Below, one piece after another: positions 33,501 through 41,600 of a stretch of 64,000 bases of DNA. How positions within the stretch are numbered: position 1 is the stretch's first letter; each line of letters begins with the position of its first letter. A model generated the notes under the pieces. That model searched no databases. It was not told the DNA's origin and worked only from the letters and a program-made list of their open reading frames with translations. The position numbers and the translations under genes were made by a program. The DNA comes from Bacteroidales bacterium (GTDB lineage Bacteria > Bacteroidota > Bacteroidia > Bacteroidales > JAADJA01), in contig JAGVPB010000068.1 in NCBI GenBank assembly GCA_020052415.1, positions 1 through 64,000 of the forward strand, read 5' to 3'.

Positions 33501-34694
33501 ATTGCCAACACCGAAATAATCCGTAGAATAATATAGTTTTAAATAGTTATTTGCATCATCTGAACCATATTGGTACCAGGTGTCAAAGGTCATAAACTCA
33601 TTGGAGTAATTATTCAAATTGATACCCGGTAAAACTAACCAGTCCTCCTCCGTTTCACCTGAATTATACCCACTCATATAGGCATAACCTCCGCTATTCC
33701 ATATCCAATATTTCGTGGCACCTGAAACACTATAAGGATAACAGTCGCCTAAATCAGCAACAAAAGATTCACTATATGGAAGCACAGTTGAGGCAGGATC
33801 TATAACATTATAACTTTGTTCAGGACTTGTATTGAAGTCGGCATCATCATCAATAGCATAAACTTCATAATAAACGGTGGTTCCGTTAACTTGCGCAGGA
33901 ATATCTGAAATAGTTGTATAAGTATCTCCCGAGCCACCATTTGCCATGGCAATTGTATTTGTGAGTACACCGGTCGCAGTTCCCCAATGCAATTCAACTC
34001 CTGTAATCGTACCATCAGAATCAGTAACATCAGCAGAAACGGAAACGGTCGATGAAGACATAATTGCATCTGCCGGTATTTGGCTAATATTTGAAATGAA
34101 TGGAGCGACATTTCCTCCTAATGAGCTGGTGATACCATATATAACGATATCATTACCTGTACCATCACCTGGTCCACCTGTACCGCCATCAGCTTCTGCC
34201 CACATATAAATCCTGTAAGTTACAGCACTTGCAGAATTTGACTGGGCAAAGGAAAAAGTAAAATTTTGAGTAGAAGTATTGTCGGTTATTGCATATTCAA
34301 CATCAAGATTTGAAGAATATCCGTCAACTGAATTTCGCAAAGCTATTCCTCTAGGTCCAGTTGATGATCTTTGCAATTGAATATAAATTGAGCTTACACT
34401 AAATTGATAACCTGAATTCGGTGTAATTGTAAACTCCATGTAATCATTTCCACTAACCGCATTATCAATTGATGTCAGAGCCCATGAGGTTGCGTTAAAT
34501 CTTCCTCCATTTGCAGCAGCAGTCAAACCAGCACCTCTTGTAATAGTAGAAGATGTTAGATTGGCATCGTTTGTATTTGAAGCAGCTGAAACTTCATTCC
34601 CAGCTAATGCAGAGAACTCAAAAGTTAAAATTTGTCCCCACCCCAAATAACTCACACCAATTGCGAGTAATAAAATGAATAATAATTTTTTCAT
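30510..34694 (-). CDS. Giant secreted T9SS protein with duplicated module and lamin-tail-like domain
   Basis: 1394 residues with a signal peptide (ending GWGQ). Regions in order: an N-terminal beta domain to about 190; an FN3/cadherin-like domain (about 190-300); a jelly-roll choice-of-anchor J-type domain (about 305-465, LPYSESF.. NWGLDNISI); two copies of a module of about 130 residues beginning NWANLQWPGSG and DWANLQWPPNG; a lamin-tail-like domain (INEVDSDTPSTDVLEFVELYDG); beta repeats (GNWDYEAPS.. LEIGPSGSLTVTG); and a C-terminal region shared with 27669-29999, ending in a T9SS domain KKVFIQ. A surface or matrix role is inferred. Confidence 0.8.
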   Translation of the reverse strand: MKKLLFILLLAIGVSYLGWGQILTFEFSALAGNEVSAASNTNDANLTSSTITRGAGLTAAANGGRFNATSWALTSIDNAVSGNDYMEFTITPNSGYQFSVSSIYIQLQRSSTGPRGIALRNSVDGYSSNLDVEYAITDNTSTQNFTFSFAQSNSASAVTYRIYMWAEADGGTGGPGDGTGNDIVIYGITSSLGGNVAPFISNISQIPADAIMSSSTVSVSADVTDSDGTITGVELHWGTATGVLTNTIAMANGGSGDTYTTISDIPAQVNGTTVYYEVYAIDDDADFNTSPEQSYNVIDPASTVLPYSESFVADLGDCYPYSVSGATKYWIWNSGGYAYMSGYNSGETEEDWLVLPGINLNNYSNEFMTFDTWYQYGSDDANNYLKLYYSTDYFGVGNPSSATWTELPYTQPAASQVWTSSGYVDLTGISGTMVYIAFKYNYEVTKYRNWGLDNISIMEYDLVNWANLQWPGSGNITVGTTFNVYAQCWEPGVTDSPGQGAGITVWIGYSTTNTDPSTWSDWVPATYLGDVGNNDEYSLDLGLEILSSGIYYYASRFQLNTSPFQYGGFSGGFWDGVNNISGVLTVNPPSAQIDWANLQWPPNGIITLGGDFVVYAQVYEPGVTDLAGQGVDITAWIGYSTSNTDPSTWTDWVPAIFNVDVGLYDEYMANIGDAIASTGTIYYASRFKLGLADYVYGGYAGGFWDGINNVSGELTVNAPVIVINEVDSDTPSTDVLEFVELYDGGTGNTSLNGLVVVFYNGNNDLSYGAYDLDGYSTDANGYFVLGNSAVTNVDFVFTNGSLQNGQDAVALYIGDASSFPANTAVTTTNLLDALVYDNGQADDPGLLVLLNSGEPQINENGRSNGANHSCQRIPNGSGGQRNTNTYDEAFPTPGIMNLPVYTNWTGILNNNWNENGNWDYEAPSSLRDATIPDVAKAPFPVISGSATCANLTMNLGSTLEIGPSGSLTVTGTFINNGSLTIKSDASGTGSLIENNGVNATVERYYTGSEWHLISSPVSNATAAMFTGLYLQNHTESTNAYTDIVLETTPLNVMQGYALWNNVTETDQFVGTLNTGTIGSANNVTRSAPGGNSGWNLVGNPYPSTIDWDAASGWTKTNVDNATYVHVNNTTWASYVGGVGANGGSRYIASCQGFFVGVTDGQSLGTLAMNNSVRTNNTATFFKDEVTDILRLEVSGNGYTDETVIRFLEVASPDFDGQWDARKLFGITPEAPAIYSNINGMMAINSLPATNLVPVGVKAEVTGIFTIAATETSEFQNVILEDLVEGIKTDLLQQSYTFNYGLNEPESRFIVHFTPMAVPENFASLINIYSNNHDVYVASPANTNGTVRVFNLMGQEVANASISEVITRITLDKNAYYVVEVVGDASVVTKKVFIQ

Positions 34695-34743
34695 GATAGT
34701 AATTTTTAATTGTTTATTTTTTATGAATAATTTTATGAATTAT

Positions 34744-35139
34744 TTAATAAATCGCTGCTTTCTTTAATATTTCCATAATCTTAGGGTCGGTTTTGGCAAA
34801 TTCAATCAGGGCATCTTCCAGCCTGTGGGTGCGGCGTTTGAGCGGTGTAATGGCAGACCGCCTATCCCATAAAACAAAACCCATCAAAACCATCATCATG
34901 CTGAATATCCCAAAACCCCAGTACATAAAAGTTTGCAACTCGCCGAAACGATTGTTTACATCCGATTTGAATTCATCAATCCTGGCGTTGGTTAGTTCCT
35001 GTTGCTTTTGTAAGGATTCAAATTTCTCTTCCATCCTGATCATTCTTTCACGGTCGTCTCTGGTAAACGAATCAGTGTTTTGTCCCCACACCCAACCCGC
35101 GCCAAGTGCGAATAACAAAATAAGTAATGATCTTTTCAT
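34744..35139 (-). CDS. Membrane-anchored coiled-coil protein of the small-protein locus
   Basis: The 131 residues start with a signal peptide (ending VWGQ), then a coiled coil of about 28-70 (RDDRERMIRMEEKFESLQKQ and NARIDEFKSDVNNRF), a transmembrane helix (about 72-92, FMYWGFGIFSMMMVLMGFVLW) and a C-terminal helix with DRRSAITPLKRRTHRLED. No family is asserted. It is 49 nt upstream of the 1394-residue gene and on the same strand, so it is probably part of the same unit. It may scaffold or anchor the products, which is inference. Confidence 0.6.
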   Translation of the reverse strand: MKRSLLILLFALGAGWVWGQNTDSFTRDDRERMIRMEEKFESLQKQQELTNARIDEFKSDVNNRFGELQTFMYWGFGIFSMMMVLMGFVLWDRRSAITPLKRRTHRLEDALIEFAKTDPKIMEILKKAAIY

Positions 35140-35505
35140 GAGGGTAATTTTAAATTATAGTTTAATGATATTTTAAGTATAAATTTGATGCAAAAGAACT
35201 ACTGTTATCGTAACTTTTCATTAAGTAAAAGTTAAATCTCAACCTAAGATTTCAAAAAGGGGAGCTAAATTAAAAAAATTTAAATTTAACAAAGCAGAAA
35301 AAAAGAAAATGTTCATAAATTTATTTTCCAAAGATTTTTTAAAATATTTAATACTCACTTTGATCCCAAAAAAACTAATGCAAACAAGTTGGGAAAAGCA
35401 AATCGAGTAAATCTGTTATTTGGGGGATGTTTTTGTCAGTATCCAAAACTTTACACCCATCGTTTCGTGTAAAGCGTTTAATAGAAAAATCAATAAACAA
35501 TCACA
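35140..35505. other. 366-nt AT-rich intergenic region
   Basis: No gene is visible between the coiled-coil gene and the small gene at 35506. It contains a terminator-like hairpin at 35449-35474 close to the 3' end of the small gene. The remainder is A/T rich, with no promoter matching TTG-N19-TAnnTTTG that I could place with confidence for the coiled-coil gene. Confidence 0.6.
35449..35474 (-). terminator. Hairpin after the 35506 small gene
   Basis: CTTTACAC (35449-35456) pairs with GTGTAAAG (35467-35474). Read on the minus strand it is followed by TTTTGG, so it probably ends the two-gene unit of small proteins. Confidence 0.6.
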
Positions 35506-35730
35506 TTAATCTTCTCTTGAACCGTTAAGTCTCTTCCGCATTGCATAAGCCGCGCTCAAAATAATCATAAGTCCGATTCCACCATCTAACGGTGCGCCAC
35601 CCCCGACAGGAGTATTGCCGCCACCGGGACCACCGCCGCCATTCGGATGAGGCGGAACCTGTGCCTGAAGTGCAAAGGGAATTAAGATCAACCATCCTAA
35701 TAAAATCAATACTTGTATATGTTTTTTCAT
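35506..35730 (-). CDS. Small PID-CTERM-like secreted protein, type 2
   Basis: The 74 residues contain a signal peptide (ending ALQAQ), then VPPHPNGGGGPGGGNTPVGG, GAPLDGG, a hydrophobic helix (IGLMIILSAAYA) and a basic tail (MRKRLNGSRED). The core is almost the same as the 30194 protein. It starts 10 nt after the 35741 gene stop, so they are cotranscribed. Unlike the others its tail ends with acidic residues. Function unknown. Confidence 0.7.
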   Translation of the reverse strand: MKKHIQVLILLGWLILIPFALQAQVPPHPNGGGGPGGGNTPVGGGAPLDGGIGLMIILSAAYAMRKRLNGSRED

Positions 35731-35740
35731 ATTTTAAATA

Positions 35741-35965
35741 TTAGAATTTGCATAGTTTACAAACCTTCTTTATTCCATAGGCGGTTCCCATGCCAAGCAA
35801 TATAACCAATCCACTACCCACAGGAGCACCTCCACCTACCGGTCCTGCGCCACCACCAGGACCTCCGCCCGGATCAGGCGGTGCATCGGCAAATACTTTA
35901 CTTACAAATATTGGAACAAAAAGAAATACAAGGATGACAGAAATAATAGTAACTTTTTTCAGCAT
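35741..35965 (-). CDS. Small PID-CTERM-like secreted protein, type 1
   Basis: The 74 residues have a signal peptide (ending VFA), DAPPDPGGGPGGGAGPVGGG, then APVGSG in place of APLDGG, a hydrophobic helix (LVILLGMGTAYG) and tail IKKVCKLCKF. It is the first gene of a two-gene unit and is preceded by a good promoter. The motif variant without the LDGG residues is the one difference from the type 1 copy at 27425, which is otherwise identical across the Gly/Pro segment. Confidence 0.7.
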   Translation of the reverse strand: MLKKVTIISVILVFLFVPIFVSKVFADAPPDPGGGPGGGAGPVGGGAPVGSGLVILLGMGTAYGIKKVCKLCKF

Positions 35966-36043
35966 ATCTTTGATTTTAAATTTACTTTTCCGTTAAAACC
36001 CTTTGTTTATAACAGAAATACAATAACCTTAAGAAAATTATTG

Positions 36044-36075
36044 CAAAAATAATTACAATAAAAAAGTTTTCCAAA
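36044..36075 (-). promoter_or_regulatory. Promoter of the small-protein unit 35741-35506
   Basis: On the minus strand TTTG (36075-36072) is followed after 20 nt by TATTTTTG (36051-36044), about 80 nt upstream of the ATG at 35965. Both boxes match the consensus. Confidence 0.55.
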
Positions 36076-36185
36076 TATACTGACTTTATCTTAACAAAAA
36101 TTAAAAATTATAAAAATTTTTTTTGAATTAATAAAATTCTCTTTATCGGCAAATGGTAAACCGTTCCATAAATGCCGGAAATTGA

Positions 36186-36193
36186 TACTTTTG
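36186..36193 (+). promoter_or_regulatory. -7 element of the rluB-like gene
   Basis: TACTTTTG stands 46 nt before the ATG at 36240. No exact TTG is found at the -33 position, so only the downstream box is supported. Confidence 0.4.
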
Positions 36194-36239
36194 CAAAAAA
36201 AATCAGTTTCAAAATAATGTGCATTTTCAATAAGAAATA

Positions 36240-37061
36240 ATGAAATATAAAAAAGAATATCCAAAAGAAAAAAACAAAAAGCGGAGGAGTCCACAGCGAT
36301 CTGAGCAAAAAGCCGGTCAAAGTAAAGTTATCGCCGGTGATGTAAAAGAGTCGCTGGTCAGGTTAAATAAATATATTGCAAATGCCGGAATTTGTTCAAG
36401 ACGGGAAGCCGATAAATTAATTATTTCGGGTGTTATTAAGGTAAACGGAAAGGTAATTACCGATCTCGGAGTGAAAATTTCTCCTGATGATAAAGTTCAG
36501 TATGAAGATGAAACCATCAGGTCTGAGAAAAAGTACTATGTTTTACTGAACAAGCCGAAAGGTTATATTACAACAACTGATGATCCTTTCGATAGAAAAA
36601 CAGTCATGTTCCTTGTTCAAAATGCATGTAAGGAACGAATTTATCCCGTGGGCCGGCTCGATCGCGAAACAACCGGTGTTTTACTTTTGACGAATGACGG
36701 TGACCTTGCCAAAAAATTAACCCATCCACGACACCGGGTCACTAAAATTTATCATGTGGTTTTGGATAAAAATTTAAAGGGTCCTGATATGCAAAAAATT
36801 GCCAAAGGTATTGAGCTGGAAGACGGACTGATAAAGATCAATGCCATTTCTTATGCCCAGGGAGCGACAAGTAAAAATGAAATTGGACTGGAAATCCATT
36901 CGGGTAAGAACCGTGTAATCCGCCGTATATTTGAATCTCTTGGTTATCGTGTGGCTAAACTTGACAGGGTAACCTTTGCCGGATTGACCAAGAAAGATAT
37001 TCCCAGAGGGAAATGGAGGTATCTTAATGAAAAAGAAATCGGATTTTTGAAAATGATTTGA
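36240..37061 (+). CDS. rluB: rRNA pseudouridine synthase, RsuA/RluB family
   Basis: The enzyme isomerises uridine in rRNA. A lysine-rich N-terminal tail (1-38) precedes an S4 RNA-binding domain (about 38-95, VRLNKYIANAGICSRREADK). The catalytic domain has Asp141 in GRLDRETTGVLLLTNDG and the C-terminal RVTFAGL region. It belongs to the RsuA/RluB/RluE/RluF group; RluB is the most likely by the S4 domain and length, but the target site cannot be read from sequence. The basic tail is common in Bacteroidota. Confidence 0.88.
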   Translation: MKYKKEYPKEKNKKRRSPQRSEQKAGQSKVIAGDVKESLVRLNKYIANAGICSRREADKLIISGVIKVNGKVITDLGVKISPDDKVQYEDETIRSEKKYYVLLNKPKGYITTTDDPFDRKTVMFLVQNACKERIYPVGRLDRETTGVLLLTNDGDLAKKLTHPRHRVTKIYHVVLDKNLKGPDMQKIAKGIELEDGLIKINAISYAQGATSKNEIGLEIHSGKNRVIRRIFESLGYRVAKLDRVTFAGLTKKDIPRGKWRYLNEKEIGFLKMI

Positions 37062-37109
37062 TTGTAATTTAAAGTCTGTATAAATTGCAAGGATTTACCG
37101 ATTTCGTTT

Positions 37110-37138
37110 TTGGCTTTAATAATAATAAAATATTTTTG
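37110..37138 (+). promoter_or_regulatory. Promoter of the 37172 lipoprotein gene
   Basis: TTG (37110-37112), an 18-nt spacer and TATTTTTG (37131-37138) fit the Bacteroidota consensus. The ATG at 37172 follows 33 nt later, with AGGAGG in between. Confidence 0.6.
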
Positions 37139-37160
37139 CAGAAATTTAAACTTTAAAACA

Positions 37161-37166
37161 AGGAGG
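37161..37166 (+). promoter_or_regulatory. Shine-Dalgarno sequence before the 37172 gene
   Basis: AGGAGG lies 5 nt upstream of the ATG at 37172, an ideal spacing. Such motifs are uncommon in this phylum, so the gene may be unusually dependent on this initiation mode. Confidence 0.55.
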
Positions 37167-37171
37167 AACAA

Positions 37172-37759
37172 ATGATTAGAAATCTTCTGATGGTCATCGT
37201 ACTTGTTGTAACAGCGATGGCTTGTAACAATACTCAAACGAATACCGCCGGTAATGAATCCGGCGAAAATGATACACTGTTAACCCCGATTAACATTACC
37301 GTAGCCGACTATATTGAAAAACCATCTGAATTGGCCGGGAGGGAAGTAATTATAAAAGGCACAGTATCCCATACCTGCAAGCATGGTGGTAAGAGGATGT
37401 TTATTTATGGAGATAATCCTGAAGAAAGCGTTGAGATAAAAGCCGGAGAAAATATTGCAGCCTTTAATGCAGAACTTGAAGGAAGTGATGTTGTAGTAAC
37501 AGGAATGTTTACTGAACTTGTAGTGGATGAAGCCTACCTGAATGAATGGGAAGCTGAGGTAAATCTTGAGTCGGGCGAAGAACATCAGATCCATGACGGA
37601 AATCATACCACAGAAAATCCTGATAGTGTAAAAATGCAAAATCTTGAAAAGATTAACAACTACAGAATTCAAATAGCTGAATCCGGAAAAGATCACCTTT
37701 CATTTTATTCAATAGAATGTAATTCGTTTGAGGTTGTACCTGCGCCTTCGGATAAATAA
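37172..37759 (+). CDS. Lipoprotein with OB-fold-like domain
   Basis: The 195 residues start with a lipoprotein signal peptide and lipobox TAMAC. The mature part contains strands typical of an OB fold (GREVIIKGTVSHTC, MFIYGDNPEESVEIKAG, GSDVVVTGMF) and a His/Cys segment SHTCKHGG that might bind metal. The C-terminal half is charged and helical. It is followed by a terminator. No precise family is asserted; its exposure at the outer or inner membrane is inferred from the lipobox. Confidence 0.7.
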   Translation: MIRNLLMVIVLVVTAMACNNTQTNTAGNESGENDTLLTPINITVADYIEKPSELAGREVIIKGTVSHTCKHGGKRMFIYGDNPEESVEIKAGENIAAFNAELEGSDVVVTGMFTELVVDEAYLNEWEAEVNLESGEEHQIHDGNHTTENPDSVKMQNLEKINNYRIQIAESGKDHLSFYSIECNSFEVVPAPSDK

Positions 37760-37777
37760 TTGATAGATATTGAACAG

Positions 37778-37811
37778 AGGTCAGGTAAATATCCTGGCCT
37801 TTTTTATTTTT
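37778..37811 (+). terminator. Terminator after the 37172 gene
   Basis: AGGTCAGG (37778-37785) pairs with CCTGGCCT (37793-37800), including one G-U pair, with a 7-nt loop and a T-rich tail. The tail itself reads TATTTTTG (37805-37812) and matches a -7 box for the next gene. Confidence 0.8.
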
Positions 37812-37832
37812 GTGCCCTTCAAAATTATAATT

Positions 37833-38390
37833 ATGGAATTTAAATGGAGAAAATGGAACCGGGCGATCCATCGTGACCTTGGATATATTTTCGTTGCAAT
37901 GACAATTATTTATTCTCTTTCAGGGATTGCAGTTAATCATATCAATGACTGGAACCCGAATTATGCAATATCCGTGAGTGAATTTAATGCCGAAATCCCT
38001 AACCAGGCTCAAATGATAGATAAAGAAACAGTAATAAATATGTTAACCGGAATAGGAGAGCAGAATAATTACAAAAAACATTATTTTCCGCGTAATGACC
38101 AATTGAAAGTATTTCTTGACGGTGGCAATGTTGTTGTTGATCTTAATACCGGTTCAGGTTACAAAGAGAAAATAAAACGAAGACCGGTTTTCCATCTGGT
38201 AAATTTTTTACATTATAATCCTGGAAAATGGTTTACACTTTTTTCCGACATTTTTGCCGGTGCTTTAATCGTTTTAGCTTTATCCGGATTGTTTATCCTT
38301 AAAGGGAAAAATGGCATTAAACGTCGCGGTGCAATCCTCACTGCCGTTGGAATAATTATCCCCCTCATTTATATATTAATTTTTTATTAA
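37833..38390 (+). CDS. PepSY-associated transmembrane protein
   Basis: ATG 37833 (MEFKWRKWNRAIHRDLGY..) is chosen over the longer frame because it lies 21 nt after a -7 element and matches the start of the family. Three membrane helices are visible: one near 17-35, one near 137-157, and one at the C-terminus. The conserved sequence WNRAIHRDLGYIFV and FHLVNFLHYNPG is typical of PepSY_TM-type small proteins of Bacteroidota. The family has been associated with iron uptake, but no iron gene is adjacent. Confidence 0.8.
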   Translation: MEFKWRKWNRAIHRDLGYIFVAMTIIYSLSGIAVNHINDWNPNYAISVSEFNAEIPNQAQMIDKETVINMLTGIGEQNNYKKHYFPRNDQLKVFLDGGNVVVDLNTGSGYKEKIKRRPVFHLVNFLHYNPGKWFTLFSDIFAGALIVLALSGLFILKGKNGIKRRGAILTAVGIIIPLIYILIFY

Positions 38391-38602
38391 AACATTTTTT
38401 TATCCCGTTTTTTTTATAACTTGCACCCAAATAAATTATTGGCGGAAGTAACATTTATGACCGATTTTTGTAAAAGATAAAAATGGTTAATATCTGACAA
38501 CGCAGGTTGGAATCGTCATTTAAAGATTTTTAATGAAAAACAGATTCATCATTATGGATCTATTGTTGATTTTCATTAATACCTGAAATATCAGGATTTA
38601 TT
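38391..38602. other. Intergenic region upstream of the hybrid kinase
   Basis: The 212 nt are AT-rich and hold no gene. A TATAACTTGC-like sequence near 38415 resembles a poor -7 box. Nothing else is supported. Confidence 0.4.
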
Positions 38603-41600
38603 ATGTCAATCAAGAACATAGAGGATAAACGTTTAGAGGGTAGTGATCATGATCATGACCAGCTCGAATCAGGCAGGAACTTAAACCGACCGGATAAAAA
38701 GCAGATTATCGGCACGGTTCAGTTCTACGAGGATATCTTACATTCTCTCAATAAATCCTTTATCATTGTTTTCAACAAACTTTTTAAACATATTGAAGTT
38801 TGGGGAAATTCCAACCTTAACGACATATACGGAATTTCGATATTGGATCTGAAGGGTAAAACTATCACCGAATGTTTTCCTGCACCAGCCTGTGAGGAAT
38901 TTAAACTTCAGATTAAAGAAGTATTTAACAGCGGTAAACAGGGATTCATTAAAATCAATGTTCAGTTCCCGAAAGGAAATTTCTGGCTGGAGGTTGCTTT
39001 TTCACCTCTGATTGAATCCGATAAACTTCCATCTGCCGTTATAGGGTACTTTACCGATATTACAGATACTTACAGGATTGAGAAAGAACTGATTTCCACC
39101 AGGGAGAAGTATCGTAATTTAATCGAACTTTCACCCGAAGGCATCCTGACTGCCAATTTAAAAGGTGTAATTACATCTGTAAACCATTCATTGCTTCGCA
39201 TTACAGGTTGTAAAGAAAATACACTTCTTGGTAAAAAAATTACAAGGCTTCCTCAGCTTAAGGTTCAGGATATACCTCGTTTTCAGGAAATCATAGACAA
39301 TATTTGTGAAAGCAGGATTACCCCTTCCTTTGAAATAGAATGGAGTAATAATGAAGGTCAGCCTCTGTGGTGTGAAATACGATCCGGATTTAATCACCGA
39401 AACAATAAAATTATAGGATTCCAACTCATTTTCAACGATATTACAGAGAGAAAATCAATAGAACATGATTTACTGAAAAGTAAGCAAGCCTATAAAGTGA
39501 TCATTGAAAATGCACCCGAAGCTATTTATATCACACAGAAAAATCATATTATATTCTGTAATTCCCGCCTGCTCGAAATGGTAAATTGCAGCATGGATGA
39601 AGTACTTCGTGTTCCTTTTCAGAATTTTATTCATCCTGATGATGTGCCGGTTGTAGAAAAGAAGAAGTCGGAATATATGCTTGGCCGTTCATCTAGGGAA
39701 AAATATGATTTCAGGATAGTTGACAGCAAAGGAATACTCAGATGGATCAGAAATAACACGGTTACCATTGACTGGGATGGTTCGCCTGCGCTTTTATCAT
39801 TTGCAACTGATATTACGGAAAAAAAGTCAGCAAATGACATTGAAAAGGAACACCTCGCAGGTCTGGAATTTCTTTCAGAAAAAATTCTTGAATTTGTTGA
39901 ACTTAAATCCGGATATAATTTATATCGTTTTTTGGGTGAAAAAATTGCTGAAATACAACGGGATTCGCTTACCCTCCTGATTTCTTACAATTCGATTTCA
40001 GGTTATTCGGAATTAGAGCATATTGAGGGACCAGGCGAATTGCGTGAAGTTCTTTTGGAAATAATAAATAATAATCCCCACCAGGTAAACCTGAAACTAA
40101 ACAATAATCTGATCAGGAATCTTTCTTATGGCAAGCTGATAAAGCTGAATGATGGTCTTTTTGAACAGGGGTCAACAATCTTTCCAAAAAATACTTTTGC
40201 TCTGATAAGGCAAAAACTGAATATTGGCGGAATCTATCTGATTGGCCTGAGCTGGGAAAACAATATCTTCGGAAATGCCATTATTTTCCTTCCTGAAAAT
40301 GAAAAACTTGAAAACCAGGAAGCGATTGAAACAATAGTAAAACTGTGTTCATTTGCGCTTCGAAGGAATAAAGTTGAGGATGACCTGAAAAACAGCGAAG
40401 AAAAATTCAGGCGGATATTTGAATCTTACCAGGATGTTTATTACAGGTCTGAAATAGATGGCATAATAACCGAGGTAAGCCCATCCATATTTAAGATCAT
40501 GGGATATCATCATAATGATATTCCGGGCAGGGACCTGGGTGAATTTTTCGTCAATCAAACCCTGATGAAAAATCTTGGAAAGACACTTCTTAAGGAGGGA
40601 TTTATTTCGGACCAGGATATTCAGCTTATTTGTAAAGACGGCAATACAATTGATGCCTCGTTGAATGCACGGATATTAAAAGATGCCAAAGGCACTCCGG
40701 CAGGGTCGGAGGGTGTGATCAGAGATATCAGTGAAAGGAAAAAAGCCGATTCGGATTTTCATAAAACCGAAGAAAAATTCAGGATGCTGGCAGACTTTAC
40801 TTATGACTGGGAATATTGGATTGCACCTGATAATACCATCATTCATATTTCGCCATCATGTGAACGTATTTCAGGATACAGGCCCCGGGATTTCATCTCA
40901 AATCCGGGCTTACTCGAAAAAATCATTCATCCTGATGATCGTCATTTATTCAATTATAATTTTCCAAAACATTCAGACCCTGATAATAATGTAATTAAAT
41001 TCGATTTCAGGATCGTTACCAAAGACAAACAAATAAAGTGGATAAACCATGTTTGCAGAAAAGTTTATGGACATGACGACAAATATTTGGGATTAAGGGC
41101 CAGCAACCGTGATATTACCGATCGCAAAGAGGCTGAACAGGCATTACGCGAAAGTGAAGAAAGATTCCGTACCTTATTTTATAAATCTCCGGATGCAGTT
41201 TTTGTTGAGGATTATGACGGGAATATTCTGGATGCCAATCCTGCAGCTTGTAAACTTCACCAGGTTGATAAAATGGAACTAATCGGTAAAAACGTGATCG
41301 AACTAATCCCCAATTACCAAAAAGATGAAGTGGCCCAGGATTTTTCGAAATGGATCACTGGTGAATACAAGCAGTGTCGCGGTGTATCAAAGAGCGCCAC
41401 CGGATTATGTATCCCGGTCGAAATTCATGCAAGTAAAATCAACTACTCCGGGAAAAATGCCCTGATGTTCATTGTAAGAGACATTACCGTAATTAAAGAA
41501 ACAGAGGATAAACTCAGAGAAGCTAAAGAAAAAGCTGAAGAAGCTGATATGCTGAAATCCGTTTTTCTTGCCAACATGTCGCATGAAATACGAACCCCGA

